A program made the position numbers and the translations under genes. A stretch of 51,762 nucleotides of DNA from Pyxidicoccus fallax (GTDB lineage: Bacteria; Myxococcota; Myxococcia; Myxococcales; Myxococcaceae), in contig NZ_JABBJJ010000047.1 in the NCBI RefSeq assembly GCF_012933655.1, positions 1 to 51,762 on the forward strand, written 5' to 3'. Under the pieces are notes generated by a model. The model was not told where the DNA came from. It made no database searches and saw nothing but the letters and a program-made list of their open reading frames with translations. Positions 7,658 through 15,263 of this stretch are shown one piece after another; the first letter of the stretch is position 1; each line of letters opens with the position of its first letter.

Positions 7658-8491
7658 ATGGATGCGGATGAGGGGCTCGTGGCCCTTGGCTTCACCGAGG
7701 TGGAGGCGCGGGTCTACTGCGAGCTGCTCAAGGGGGCGGTGCCCGCCACCGGGTACCGGCTCGCGCAGGCGCTGGGGAAGGCGCCGCCGAGCATCTACCA
7801 GGCGCTCGCCTCGCTGGAGCACAAGGGGGCGGTGCTGGTGGAGGAAGGCGAGCCTCGCTCGTTCCGGGCGGTGCCTCCGGAGGAGGTGCTCACCGCGCTC
7901 CAGCGGGGGTTCGAGCAGCGCAAGCGCTCGGCCGCGGACGCGCTGCGCAAGCTCCACGCGCCCGCCCAGGATGACCGCATCTACCACCTGAAGAGCGCCG
8001 CCCAGGTGATGGAGCGCGCGCGGACGATGGTCTCCGGCGCGAAGGAGCTGGTGCTCTTCGACCTCTTCCCTCCTCCGCTCACGTCCCTTGCTCCCGTGCT
8101 CACGGAGGCCAGTGCCCGGGACGTCGCCGTCGCGGGAATCGTCTACGCGGAGCCTCCGCGGGTGCCCTTCACATGCGTGCGCTCGCAGGACGCGGACTTC
8201 GTGCGGGAGCGGTGGCCGGGCGCGCAGCTCACGCTCGTCGTCGATGCGCGCGAGTTCCTGGTGGCGCTGCTCACTCCGGACGGCACCGGCGTCAAGCAGG
8301 CCATCTGGAGCGACAGCGTCTATCTGTCCTGCCTGCAGCACAGCGGGCTGTCCGCGGAGATTCGGCTGCACGCGCCACAGGCGGCGCGCACGCGGATGGG
8401 GCGCGCCTTCTCCCTCATCGGCGCGAGCCCGCCGGGGCTGCGCCAGCTCGTGGGAACGCCCTCCTCTTCCAAGCGCGGAGACACCGAATGA
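7658..8491 (+). CDS. TrmB-family transcriptional regulator
   Basis: 277 residues. Residues about 3-75 form the TrmB winged helix (LGFTEVEARVYCELLKG, then GYRLAQALGKAPPSIYQALASLEHKGAV). A short coiled region (about 85-105) is followed by a C-terminal domain (LKSAAQVMERARTMVSGAKELVLFDLF) like the phospholipase-D-related effector region of such regulators. It probably senses a small molecule and represses its own leaderless promoter, where an inverted repeat overlaps the -10. Its last residues (SKRGDTE) and stop lie inside the first unit of a tandem repeat that carries the start site of the downstream aspartic-protease-like gene, so the two genes form one unit. The ligand is unknown. Confidence 0.8.
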   Translation: MDADEGLVALGFTEVEARVYCELLKGAVPATGYRLAQALGKAPPSIYQALASLEHKGAVLVEEGEPRSFRAVPPEEVLTALQRGFEQRKRSAADALRKLHAPAQDDRIYHLKSAAQVMERARTMVSGAKELVLFDLFPPPLTSLAPVLTEASARDVAVAGIVYAEPPRVPFTCVRSQDADFVRERWPGAQLTLVVDAREFLVALLTPDGTGVKQAIWSDSVYLSCLQHSGLSAEIRLHAPQAARTRMGRAFSLIGASPPGLRQLVGTPSSSKRGDTE

Positions 8492-8566
8492 GGGGGCCCA
8501 TCCCGAGGCTGCCAGGCCTGTCCCTCGTGCTCGCTCCCACATGCAAGCCAGGCGCGGAGACACCGA

Positions 8567-8644
8567 ATGAGCGTCTTCATCCCGATGCCGCCGAGCCCGT
8601 CGCTCGTGCTCGCTCCCACGTCCAGGCGCGGAGACACCAAATGA
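8567..8644 (+). CDS. Possible 25-residue leader peptide (repeat copy 2)
   Basis: ATG 8567 has GGAG ten bases upstream, as in every copy of the tandem repeat. The frame encodes MSVFIPMPPSPSLVLAPTS then RRGDTK and stops at 8644, its TGA overlapping the next copy's ATG. It resembles a decayed signal peptide. Translation could hand ribosomes to the next start; it may equally be a by-product of duplication with no function as a peptide. Confidence 0.3.
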   Translation: MSVFIPMPPSPSLVLAPTSRRGDTK

Positions 8645-8718
8645 GGCTGCTCACCCGGATTGTGTTGGGACCGCCCTTCATGCTCGCTCGCACGTTTACC
8701 CGCGGAGACACCGAATGA
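8641..8718 (+). CDS. Possible 25-residue leader peptide (repeat copy 3)
   Basis: ATG 8641 opens MRLLTRIVLGPPFMLARTF then TRGDTE and stops at 8718, overlapping the ATG at 8715 of the retropepsin-PDZ gene. It is the copy most like that gene's own signal peptide (MRLLTSIVLGLALVLAPAS). Its ribosome site is GGAGACACCAA. This frame is also reached in frame from the first copy's ATG at 8488, which would give a 76-residue product. Confidence 0.35.
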   Translation: MRLLTRIVLGPPFMLARTFTRGDTE

Positions 8719-10544
8719 GATTGCTCACCTCGATTGTGCTGGGACTCGCCCTCGTGCTCGCTCCCGCCTCCGCCCGCGCGGACGCGCTGAAGCCGCTCAT
8801 CGAGCGTCACCTCGCGTGGCGCGGCGGAGATGCCTATGCGCGCCTGGAGAGCGCCCACGCCCGGGGCACGACGGCGACGGGCGGGCTTCGGGGTACGTGG
8901 GAGTCGTGGCGCCACCGGGACGGGCGTCTCCGCGTTGACACCGACCTCGGCGTGCTGAAGAGCGCGCTGGCTGTCGTCCCCCAGGGGAGCTGGAAGCTCA
9001 ACGCGAGCGGCCAGGTCGAGGACGCCGCGCCCACCGACGTGCGGGATGCGCGGCACCGGGTGGCGCTCGACTTCGGCACGGCGCTGCGCGGGCGTGACGG
9101 AGCGAAGCTCGCGCTCCTGCCCGACGAGGCGCGCGACGGCCGCACCTGGAAGGTGGTGCGCGTCACCTTCGGCGACGAGGACCTCTATGACCTGTTCCTC
9201 GACGGCACCGAGGGCGCCCTGCATGGCCTCCGCATCCGCGAGGACAACGAGACGCGCTTCGTGCGGCTGGGCGACTGGCGGCGGGTACAGGACGTGCGCA
9301 TGCCCTTCCTGGAGGAGGTGCTCACCGACAACCCGGACAGCGACGAGCGCACGGTGGTGGAGACGCTGGAGCTGAACGTGCCGCTGCCTCCCTCGCTCTT
9401 CGCTCGGCCCGAGGTGGCGCGCCGGGCCAGCTTCGCGGAGGGCCGGAAGAGCACCGGCTTCATCCCCTTCGAGTTCTTCAACGAGAACCGCGTCTTCATC
9501 CCGGCCCGGGTGAATGGCCGGGAGACGCAGGTGCTGCTGGACAGCGGGGCCGAGATGACCGTGGTCGACCCCGCCTACGCCCGTGAGCTGGGGCTGAAGG
9601 CCGAGGGGCAGCTGGCGGCGGTGGGCAGCGGTGGGCAGGCGCAGGCGCAGCTCGCCGGCGGAGTGGACATCACCATCGGCCACCTGAAGCTGAGCGGGCT
9701 GACGGTCGCCATCATCGACCTGGCCGAGGTGGCGAAGCGCATCGGCCATCCGCTGCCGGTCATCCTGGGCAAGGAGGCCTTCAATCAGCTCGTCGTGGAC
9801 GTGGACTTCCCCAACAGGAAGGTCGCCTTCCACGAGGCCTCGGCCTTCAAGGCCCCGCCGGGCGCGGTGCGCCTCCCGGTGGTGGAGTCGGCGGGCGGGC
9901 AGCGCACCGTGCAGCTCTCCATCGAGGGGCGGCCGCCCATCCCGGTGCTCTTCGACGTGGGCAATGGCGGGGCGCTGTCGCTCTTCCCCTCGTACTGGCA
10001 GAAGGCGGGGCTGCTGGAGAAGCGGCGCAGCTCCAAGACGCTGTCCGGCGCGGTGGGCGGGCTGAAGGAGCGCGACGTGGCGACGCTCAAGCGCATCCAG
10101 CTGGCGGGCTTCACGCTGCGGGACGTGCCCACCGTGTTCGACGAGGTGGGCAACTCCGTCTCCGCCTCGGACCGCATCCTCGGCAACCTCGGCCTCGCGG
10201 TGCTCGGCCGCTTCCGGATGGTGACGGACTATGCGAACGACACGCTGCTGCTGGTGCCGGATGCGCGCGCCCTGCGCCAGCCCTTCCGCAAGGACCGCTC
10301 CGGGCTCATCACCTTCTCCGGCGAGGGACGGCTCGAGGTGAAGCTCGTGGCGCCCGGGAGCCCGGCGGCCACCGCGGGCTGGCGGGTGGGCGAGGAAATC
10401 GTCGCCATCGACGGCCAGAAGATTGGCCCGGACTACGAGGGCACCGAACTCGCGCGCTGGCGTTCCCGGCCCGCCGGGCAGACGGTGGTGCTCACAATGA
10501 AGGACGGCAGCGAGCGCCGGCTCACCTTGCGGGACTATTACTAA
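8715..10544 (+). CDS. Secreted retropepsin-like aspartic protease with C-terminal PDZ domain
   Basis: 609 residues. The signal peptide MRLLTSIVLGLALVLAPASARA has no lipobox cysteine, so export to the periplasm or outside is likely. Residues about 23-235 form a lipoprotein-carrier-like beta region. From about 255 there is a retropepsin fold with the catalytic motif LLDSGAEMTVVD and the family phrase PVILGKEAFNQLVVDVDF. A second repeat at about 400-510 has VLFDVGNGGALSLF in place of the DSG motif and ILGNLGLAVLGRF, which implies a pseudo-dimer with a modified second site (D-V-G). Residues about 525-605 are PDZ (APGSPAATAGWRVGEEIVAIDG). ATG 8715 has GGAG ten bases upstream within the tandem repeat. 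The target is unknown. Confidence 0.85.
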   Translation: MRLLTSIVLGLALVLAPASARADALKPLIERHLAWRGGDAYARLESAHARGTTATGGLRGTWESWRHRDGRLRVDTDLGVLKSALAVVPQGSWKLNASGQVEDAAPTDVRDARHRVALDFGTALRGRDGAKLALLPDEARDGRTWKVVRVTFGDEDLYDLFLDGTEGALHGLRIREDNETRFVRLGDWRRVQDVRMPFLEEVLTDNPDSDERTVVETLELNVPLPPSLFARPEVARRASFAEGRKSTGFIPFEFFNENRVFIPARVNGRETQVLLDSGAEMTVVDPAYARELGLKAEGQLAAVGSGGQAQAQLAGGVDITIGHLKLSGLTVAIIDLAEVAKRIGHPLPVILGKEAFNQLVVDVDFPNRKVAFHEASAFKAPPGAVRLPVVESAGGQRTVQLSIEGRPPIPVLFDVGNGGALSLFPSYWQKAGLLEKRRSSKTLSGAVGGLKERDVATLKRIQLAGFTLRDVPTVFDEVGNSVSASDRILGNLGLAVLGRFRMVTDYANDTLLLVPDARALRQPFRKDRSGLITFSGEGRLEVKLVAPGSPAATAGWRVGEEIVAIDGQKIGPDYEGTELARWRSRPAGQTVVLTMKDGSERRLTLRDYY

Positions 10545-10721
10545 GGGTGGGCTTCATTCCACACCCCAGGAGTTCAGTGAAGCAATCCGGGGCCGGCTCC
10601 CTCGAGTGGGGGGCAGTGTGGGGCGGGCCCCGACCGGGCACTGGAATGGCCGTGTTTTTGGACGGTCTGTCGTCATTCGGCGAGACTCCCGAGGCGAGGA
10701 GCCGTAGTAGTTCAGGGAGCC

Positions 10722-11639
10722 ATGGCCGAGATCCCGCATCCGATTCCCTATCAGGGCAGCAAGCGACGACTGGCCCCCATCATCCTGGAGTACCTGCCCG
10801 ACGACCTCGAAACGCTCTACGAGCCCTTCTGCGGCTCGGCGGCGGTCAGCCTCGCGGTGGCGCGTGCGAAGAAGGCACGGCGCATCGAGCTCAACGACAG
10901 CCTGGAGCCGCTCACGAAGCTCTGGAGCAACATCATCGCGTCGCCCGAGGCGGTCGCCGATGAGTACGAGAAGATCTGGCACGCCCAGCACGACGACCCG
11001 AGGGCCTACTTCGACCACGTGCGTGATGACTTCAACCGGGACCGGGACCCCACGAAGCTGTTGTTCCTCCTCGCCCGTTGCGTGAAGAACTCCGTGCGCT
11101 TCAACGCCGCCGGAGAGTTCAACCAGTCGCCGGACAAGCGTCGCGTCGGTACCCGCCCGGAGCGGATGCGCCAGAACATCCTCGGCGCGTCCCAGCTCCT
11201 CAAGGGGCGTTCGGTGGTCACGTGCGGTGACTACGTGAAGGCACTCGAGCGGGCCACACGCAAAGACGTCGTCTACATGGACCCGCCCTACCAGGGCACC
11301 AGTGGTGCTCGCGACCAGCGCTACCACCAGCAACTCGATCGCGAGCGCTTCATCAGCGACCTCGACCGCCATATCCGCCGTGGCGTGAGGGTCATCATCA
11401 GCTTCGACGGCCGCAGCGGTGACCGAACGTACGGCCCGGAGCTTCCGTCCAGCCTCGGCCTGACGAAAATCGAGGTTCACGCGGGGCGTTCGTCGCAGGC
11501 CACCCTGAATGGCGAGGAGGCGAACACCTTCGAGTCGCTGTACGTGTCTCCCAAGCTCCTACGGGGTGAGCAGCGTCATCGGAACATGCGCTCCATCAAG
11601 GAGACATCCCAACAGCAGCTCCCCGGGCTCACGGGATAG
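10722..11639 (+). CDS. D12-class DNA adenine N6-methyltransferase (Dam-like)
   Basis: 305 residues. The N-terminal PIPYQGSKRRLAPII and LYEPFCGSAAVSLAVARA give the SAM-binding motifs of D12/Dam-type alpha-class enzymes, and VVYMDPPYQGTSG is the catalytic DPPY motif, late in the chain as in the alpha order. IELNDSLEPLTKLW is the acidic motif II. It methylates adenine N6 at a site that cannot be read from sequence. It converges, with only a 10-base gap, on an HNH nuclease gene that carries zinc-finger features, so I infer the modification half of a type II-like restriction-modification system. The 177 bases upstream hold no gene and should contain its promoter. Confidence 0.88.
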   Translation: MAEIPHPIPYQGSKRRLAPIILEYLPDDLETLYEPFCGSAAVSLAVARAKKARRIELNDSLEPLTKLWSNIIASPEAVADEYEKIWHAQHDDPRAYFDHVRDDFNRDRDPTKLLFLLARCVKNSVRFNAAGEFNQSPDKRRVGTRPERMRQNILGASQLLKGRSVVTCGDYVKALERATRKDVVYMDPPYQGTSGARDQRYHQQLDRERFISDLDRHIRRGVRVIISFDGRSGDRTYGPELPSSLGLTKIEVHAGRSSQATLNGEEANTFESLYVSPKLLRGEQRHRNMRSIKETSQQQLPGLTG

Positions 11640-11649
11640 GTCCGTGGCT

Positions 11650-12357
11650 CTAGCCTGATTGCGAGAGCCAGGCCTTGATGGCCGCCGCGATGTCCACGCC
11701 TTGCTCCGCGGCGTGCCTGGCAAGCTCGTCGAAACGACGGATTTCCTCTGGACCTTCGAAGACCAGCGAGACCCTCCGCTCCGCCCGGGTCGCGACATGC
11801 TGATAGTTCGAAGGGGACGCCCAGAAGCATCCCCGGCAGGTCTCTTCCACGCGTGCCGTCCAGTTGGGACAGTGCTCGCAGGCCCACGACTTCGAGCGCT
11901 GACAGGAACGACAGAGCAGCATGTACCCTTCCGTGGAACCAGGCTCGCCTCCGACGCGGAACGGCACGCGATGGTCGACTTGAAGCTCGCTTGCTGGATA
12001 GGGGTGAAGACAGGCAGCGCAGCGCTCTCCATCGCGCTCCACCAGCAGACTCCGCACCTTCTTCGGAATCGTGGAACGTCCACCGATTCTTCCGTCGACG
12101 ATTTGGGATGGATCCCCGAAGGAGTACACCGCCATCGGGCGATGGGTCTTCGGGCTCTTCACCATCGTCGTGACCAGCGGAATTCCCGCGTCACGAACGT
12201 CAGCGGCTGCTCGGGCTGCGTGTGCATATCCCTCGGCCGTGAGCTCCTCCATTGTCACGCTCCCGCGAGCAATGATGAGTTCCACGAGCAGGCGGGCGCG
12301 TTTCGTCAGATGCTTCGCGCTCTCAAGAATGCGCGGATCAATGGATGTGGGTGACAC
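11650..12357 (-). CDS. HNH endonuclease, probable restriction partner
   Basis: About 235 residues from GTG 12357. The N-terminus (LTKRARLLVELIIARGSVTMEEL…YAHAARAAADVRDAGI) looks like a winged helix. The nuclease core has CAAC, then VDHRVPFRVGG and CRSCQRSKSW: a zinc-bound HNH fold with catalytic DH and the second zinc pair, the usual Asn being Gln. A further CEHC…CRGCFWASPSNYQHVA forms another Cys4 zinc site. This combination recalls HNH restriction nucleases paired with D12 methylases, and the methylase gene ends 10 bases away on the other strand. The start is uncertain: the ribosome site is weak, and the open frame continues upstream without protein-like sequence. Confidence 0.8.
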   Translation of the reverse strand: MSPTSIDPRILESAKHLTKRARLLVELIIARGSVTMEELTAEGYAHAARAAADVRDAGIPLVTTMVKSPKTHRPMAVYSFGDPSQIVDGRIGGRSTIPKKVRSLLVERDGERCAACLHPYPASELQVDHRVPFRVGGEPGSTEGYMLLCRSCQRSKSWACEHCPNWTARVEETCRGCFWASPSNYQHVATRAERRVSLVFEGPEEIRRFDELARHAAEQGVDIAAAIKAWLSQSG

Positions 12358-12411
12358 GACATCGTGTACCCTACAGCGCACGCGAACCGCGGCACAACGG
12401 CGACTCCCACC

Positions 12412-12789
12412 ATGAGCATGATTGTCCGCGGCTTCGAGCAGCTCCCCCCGAGAATCCAGGACGTCTTGAGGGTGCGGGGCGTGGGGCCCGGGGAGTTCGT
12501 GCTCGGGCTGAAGAGCAGCTACAAGCCCAACGCGACGATTCCCATCCTCTGGTTCATCGTGACGGCCGAGCACCTGCTCCTGTGCAACACACACAAGACG
12601 CGGGGGCTGTGGAAGGAGATGTCGGGACAGGAGCTGACGGCCTTCGAGCTGCGGCGCTCGTCGCTCGGCAAGCCCTACTTCGTGCTCCCCGACAGCGAGG
12701 GAACCGTGTACCTCACGCTCCCAGATGAGACTCCCCCGGAAGACCTGGATGCCCTGACGCGCGAGTTCGCGCGCCTGCACCAGCGCTGA
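12412..12789 (+). CDS. Hypothetical protein, possible bacterial PH-like fold
   Basis: 125 residues with no signal peptide or membrane segment. The middle (ILWFIVTAEHLLLCNTH, WKEMSGQELTAFELRRSSLGKPYFVLP, GTVYLTLPDETPPEDLDALTREF) has the alternating-strand pattern followed by a terminal helix seen in small bacterial PH-like domains that read a stored setting; this is only a resemblance. It starts 55 bases from the divergent HNH nuclease start, so the two share a promoter region. ATG 12412 is chosen because upstream codons of the frame are antisense leader sequence; ATG 12418 is a close alternative. No function is assigned. Confidence 0.7.
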   Translation: MSMIVRGFEQLPPRIQDVLRVRGVGPGEFVLGLKSSYKPNATIPILWFIVTAEHLLLCNTHKTRGLWKEMSGQELTAFELRRSSLGKPYFVLPDSEGTVYLTLPDETPPEDLDALTREFARLHQR

Positions 12790-12872
12790 GGTCCCCCAGG
12801 TGACGGGCGGCCCCCGAAGCTGGGAGACTCAGCGCGCTCGGCACGTAGCTGGGCATGGTGGGTGGAGTTCTC

Positions 12873-14984
12873 GTGGGTCCGTCTCGTCTGTGGTTGCTGG
12901 TGCTTCTCGTCACCCTCGCGGGCTGCAAGTCCGAGCAGGAGCGCCATCTCGAAGCGCTGGAAGCCGACTGGCGGCGGACGAGCGGGAATGTTCCCGCCGG
13001 GGACGCCGAGCGGGTCGCGCACTTCGAGGCGTTCCTCCAGCGCTTCCCCGCGCAGCACCCGCATGGCAACCCCCACGCGGCGCAGGCGCGGCAACAGCTC
13101 GAGGAGGCCCGGACGCAGCTTCGGGAGCGGCTGGCGGCGGAGGAGCAGCGCAGGCGGCTCGCCGAGAGTGTCCGGCCCGTCATCGAGGAGGCCCTCTTCC
13201 TCCTGGCCGGGCGAATCGAGGACATCTGGCGCGATACCCACGTGGCGCGGCTGGAGCACGCGGGCGTGCACCTCGTCACCCGCGGCACCTTCATGGAGCG
13301 GGCGTGGATGCGGCTCAAGGGCCCGCCGCTCACGGCGCTGCGCAAGACCCTGGGCGCCAGCATCTACGACACCACGAAGAAGCGGTATGACCCGGACGCG
13401 CTCGCGAAGTTCCTCGACGTGGCCTGGCTGCCGCCGGACACCCCCCTGCTGGGGACGCTCACGCAGAAGCTCTACCCCGTCTTCCGCCGCCGGCTGCGCT
13501 ACGAGCTGCTCCTATACACCTCGCTCGCGAAGAACTATGCGCCGCGGCGCGAGGAGCTCGAGAAGGACTTCGGTCTGCTCCAGCTCCTTCAGCGCAACCA
13601 CCGCCTGGGCGACCCCGTGTCCTACTGGGCGGAGGTGCGGCACCGGGGCGAGAAGGACCGCCGGCTCTTCTACGGGTACCTGTACTACCGCCAGAACGTC
13701 GACGGACTGATGGGCATCGCCCCCGGCGAGGTGGACCACCTGGACGTGGGCTTCTGGGTGCGGCGCTTCGAGGATGGCACGGCCCGGATGCTCGGCGACT
13801 TCCTGCGCAAGGTGGCCCAGGCCTACGACGCCGCGTGGCTCGCGTCCGTGGATGCCGGGGCCTTCAAGCCCTTCATGGCGGAGAAGGCGTGGATCCACTC
13901 CGAGTACAGCCCGTGGCGCGACGCGTCCCAGATCCGGTACCACAAGACCTGGCCCAAGGGTGACGGCATCGAGCACATGCTTGGGGAGGACCCCGAGCCC
14001 ACGTTCATCACCCACCACAAGCTCGTGCGCTTCGACCCACCGGAGCCGCCCGAGGAGTTCCACGACACCACGACGGGAGACCGGCTGCTGCGCCTTCCGA
14101 CGGAGCTTCGCTCCATCTTCCAGGGCCCCGAGCCGCGACAGCTCGTGGGATTGATGAAGGACTCCAAGGTCTTCGAGCTGGACCCCACCAGCCTGGAGCA
14201 GCGCTCCAAGCTCTCCAACCACTATGAGCTGGAGATAACGGGGGTGTTGGCCATGTCACCCGACGGAGGCTTCCTCGTCGCGGGCGCGCGACGCTGGAAC
14301 AATGGGGACTCGTCTCCCCGGGTCGTCATCGAGAACATGAGGAACGGGGCGCGCGAGGAGGAGATGTACCAATCCCTGACGGCCACCACGCTGGCGACGA
14401 GCGAGAAGGCCGCCATCGTCGCCGGGCAGGCCGGTGACGAGACGGAGGTCCGCTTCCGCATCCAGCCTGAGCGCGAGCGGCTCCTCTTGAAGACGCGAGG
14501 CCCGCTCGCGCTCCACCCCACCCTCCCCCTGCTCGTCTCCGGTGAGCAGGCCACCGAGCTGTGGGACCTGGACACGGGCACCCTGGTGCAGACGTTCCGC
14601 GAGGAGACGCCCGTGAAGCAGCGGGCCTTCGACGCGTCCGGAAGGTACCTCTCGTCGTTCGGAGCCAAGGCGGTGTACCTGGACACGTTCGACGCGGAGG
14701 CACGGAAGCTCGTCGCCGGGAAGAAGCTCGCGGCGGGCACGCCGACCGGGCAGTGGCTGCCCGGAGCGCAGGGGCACCTGTTGGTGCACGACGGGAGCGT
14801 GGCCCGGGTCGTGGACGCGGGTTCCGGTGAGACGGTGGGCCGGTCCGTGCGGGCCCTCGGCGTCCTGGGCACCTTCCATGACGGCAAGGCGCTGCTCCGC
14901 GGCCTCAACGGCTCGGACGCCTTCGTGTGGTCCTTCGAGTTGCCGCCGCCTCCCGAGGCCGAGGTCGCGGACTCGGAGGAGTGA
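12873..14984 (+). CDS. Large predicted lipoprotein with C-terminal beta-propeller-like repeats
   Basis: About 703 residues. From GTG 12873 (GGAG eight bases upstream) the product begins VGPSRLWLLVLLVTLAGC, a clean lipoprotein signal; an ATG at 12855 in frame has a poorer ribosome site. Residues about 20-105 are helical and charged (EQERHLEALEADWRR, LEEARTQLRERLAAEEQRR). A middle region of about 300 residues is unrecognised. The last third has WD-like phrases (LAMSPDGGFLVAGARRW, ELWDLDTGTLVQTFREE, FDASGRYLSSFG), suggesting a propeller. It probably faces the periplasm as a scaffold. No enzyme motif was found. A 44-residue membrane-protein gene converges on its end. Confidence 0.75.
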   Translation: MGPSRLWLLVLLVTLAGCKSEQERHLEALEADWRRTSGNVPAGDAERVAHFEAFLQRFPAQHPHGNPHAAQARQQLEEARTQLRERLAAEEQRRRLAESVRPVIEEALFLLAGRIEDIWRDTHVARLEHAGVHLVTRGTFMERAWMRLKGPPLTALRKTLGASIYDTTKKRYDPDALAKFLDVAWLPPDTPLLGTLTQKLYPVFRRRLRYELLLYTSLAKNYAPRREELEKDFGLLQLLQRNHRLGDPVSYWAEVRHRGEKDRRLFYGYLYYRQNVDGLMGIAPGEVDHLDVGFWVRRFEDGTARMLGDFLRKVAQAYDAAWLASVDAGAFKPFMAEKAWIHSEYSPWRDASQIRYHKTWPKGDGIEHMLGEDPEPTFITHHKLVRFDPPEPPEEFHDTTTGDRLLRLPTELRSIFQGPEPRQLVGLMKDSKVFELDPTSLEQRSKLSNHYELEITGVLAMSPDGGFLVAGARRWNNGDSSPRVVIENMRNGAREEEMYQSLTATTLATSEKAAIVAGQAGDETEVRFRIQPERERLLLKTRGPLALHPTLPLLVSGEQATELWDLDTGTLVQTFREETPVKQRAFDASGRYLSSFGAKAVYLDTFDAEARKLVAGKKLAAGTPTGQWLPGAQGHLLVHDGSVARVVDAGSGETVGRSVRALGVLGTFHDGKALLRGLNGSDAFVWSFELPPPPEAEVADSEE

Positions 14985-14994
14985 GGCACGGCCC

Positions 14995-15129
14995 TCAGTC
15001 CGTCCCCTTGCCGCCGGAGACGGACTTGATGAGCACGGCCACGAGGACGATGCCGCCCACCACGGTGCAGACGCCGACCAGGCCGAAGGCCTCGAAGGTC
15101 CTGGCGATGAGTTCGATGGTCCGGCCCAT
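14995..15129 (-). CDS. Small membrane protein, 44 residues
   Basis: ATG 15129 has GAGG eight bases upstream and opens MGRTIELIARTFEAFG, then LVGVCTVVGGIVLVAVLIK, then SVSGGKGTD and a stop at 14995. It is an amphipathic N-terminal helix followed by one transmembrane helix and a short charged tail. Codon third positions are mostly G or C, as in neighbouring genes. It lies between two plus-strand lipoprotein genes. Function unknown; the layout resembles small membrane proteins that modulate a larger partner. Confidence 0.6.
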   Translation of the reverse strand: MGRTIELIARTFEAFGLVGVCTVVGGIVLVAVLIKSVSGGKGTD

Positions 15130-15263
15130 GGGCACCTCGCAGGCGGGAGAAGCGCGGGCACATTCTGCCATGGCCCGCCGTGATGGAAGGAAGGGCCCCG
15201 CTGGTCGCGTGCGAGGGGAGCCGGTAGTGTCCGCGCCGTGCTGTGAAGGTCAGGAGACACGCC

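Larger units (their letters stand above)
8475..8780 (+). repeat. Four tandem copies of a ribosome-site/start/signal-peptide segment
   Basis: The segment GCGGAGACACCGAATGA followed by signal-peptide-like codons (…CTCGTGCTCGCTCCC…) occurs four times in tandem. Start codons are at 8488, 8567, 8641 and 8715, with spacings of 79, 74 and 74 bases. The last copy is the true start of the retropepsin-PDZ gene. Copies 2 and 3 each open a 25-codon frame whose TGA overlaps the next ATG (ATGA). The first copy lies across the 3' end of the TrmB-type gene. Copies have diverged by substitutions, so the duplication is not recent. Confidence 0.85.
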
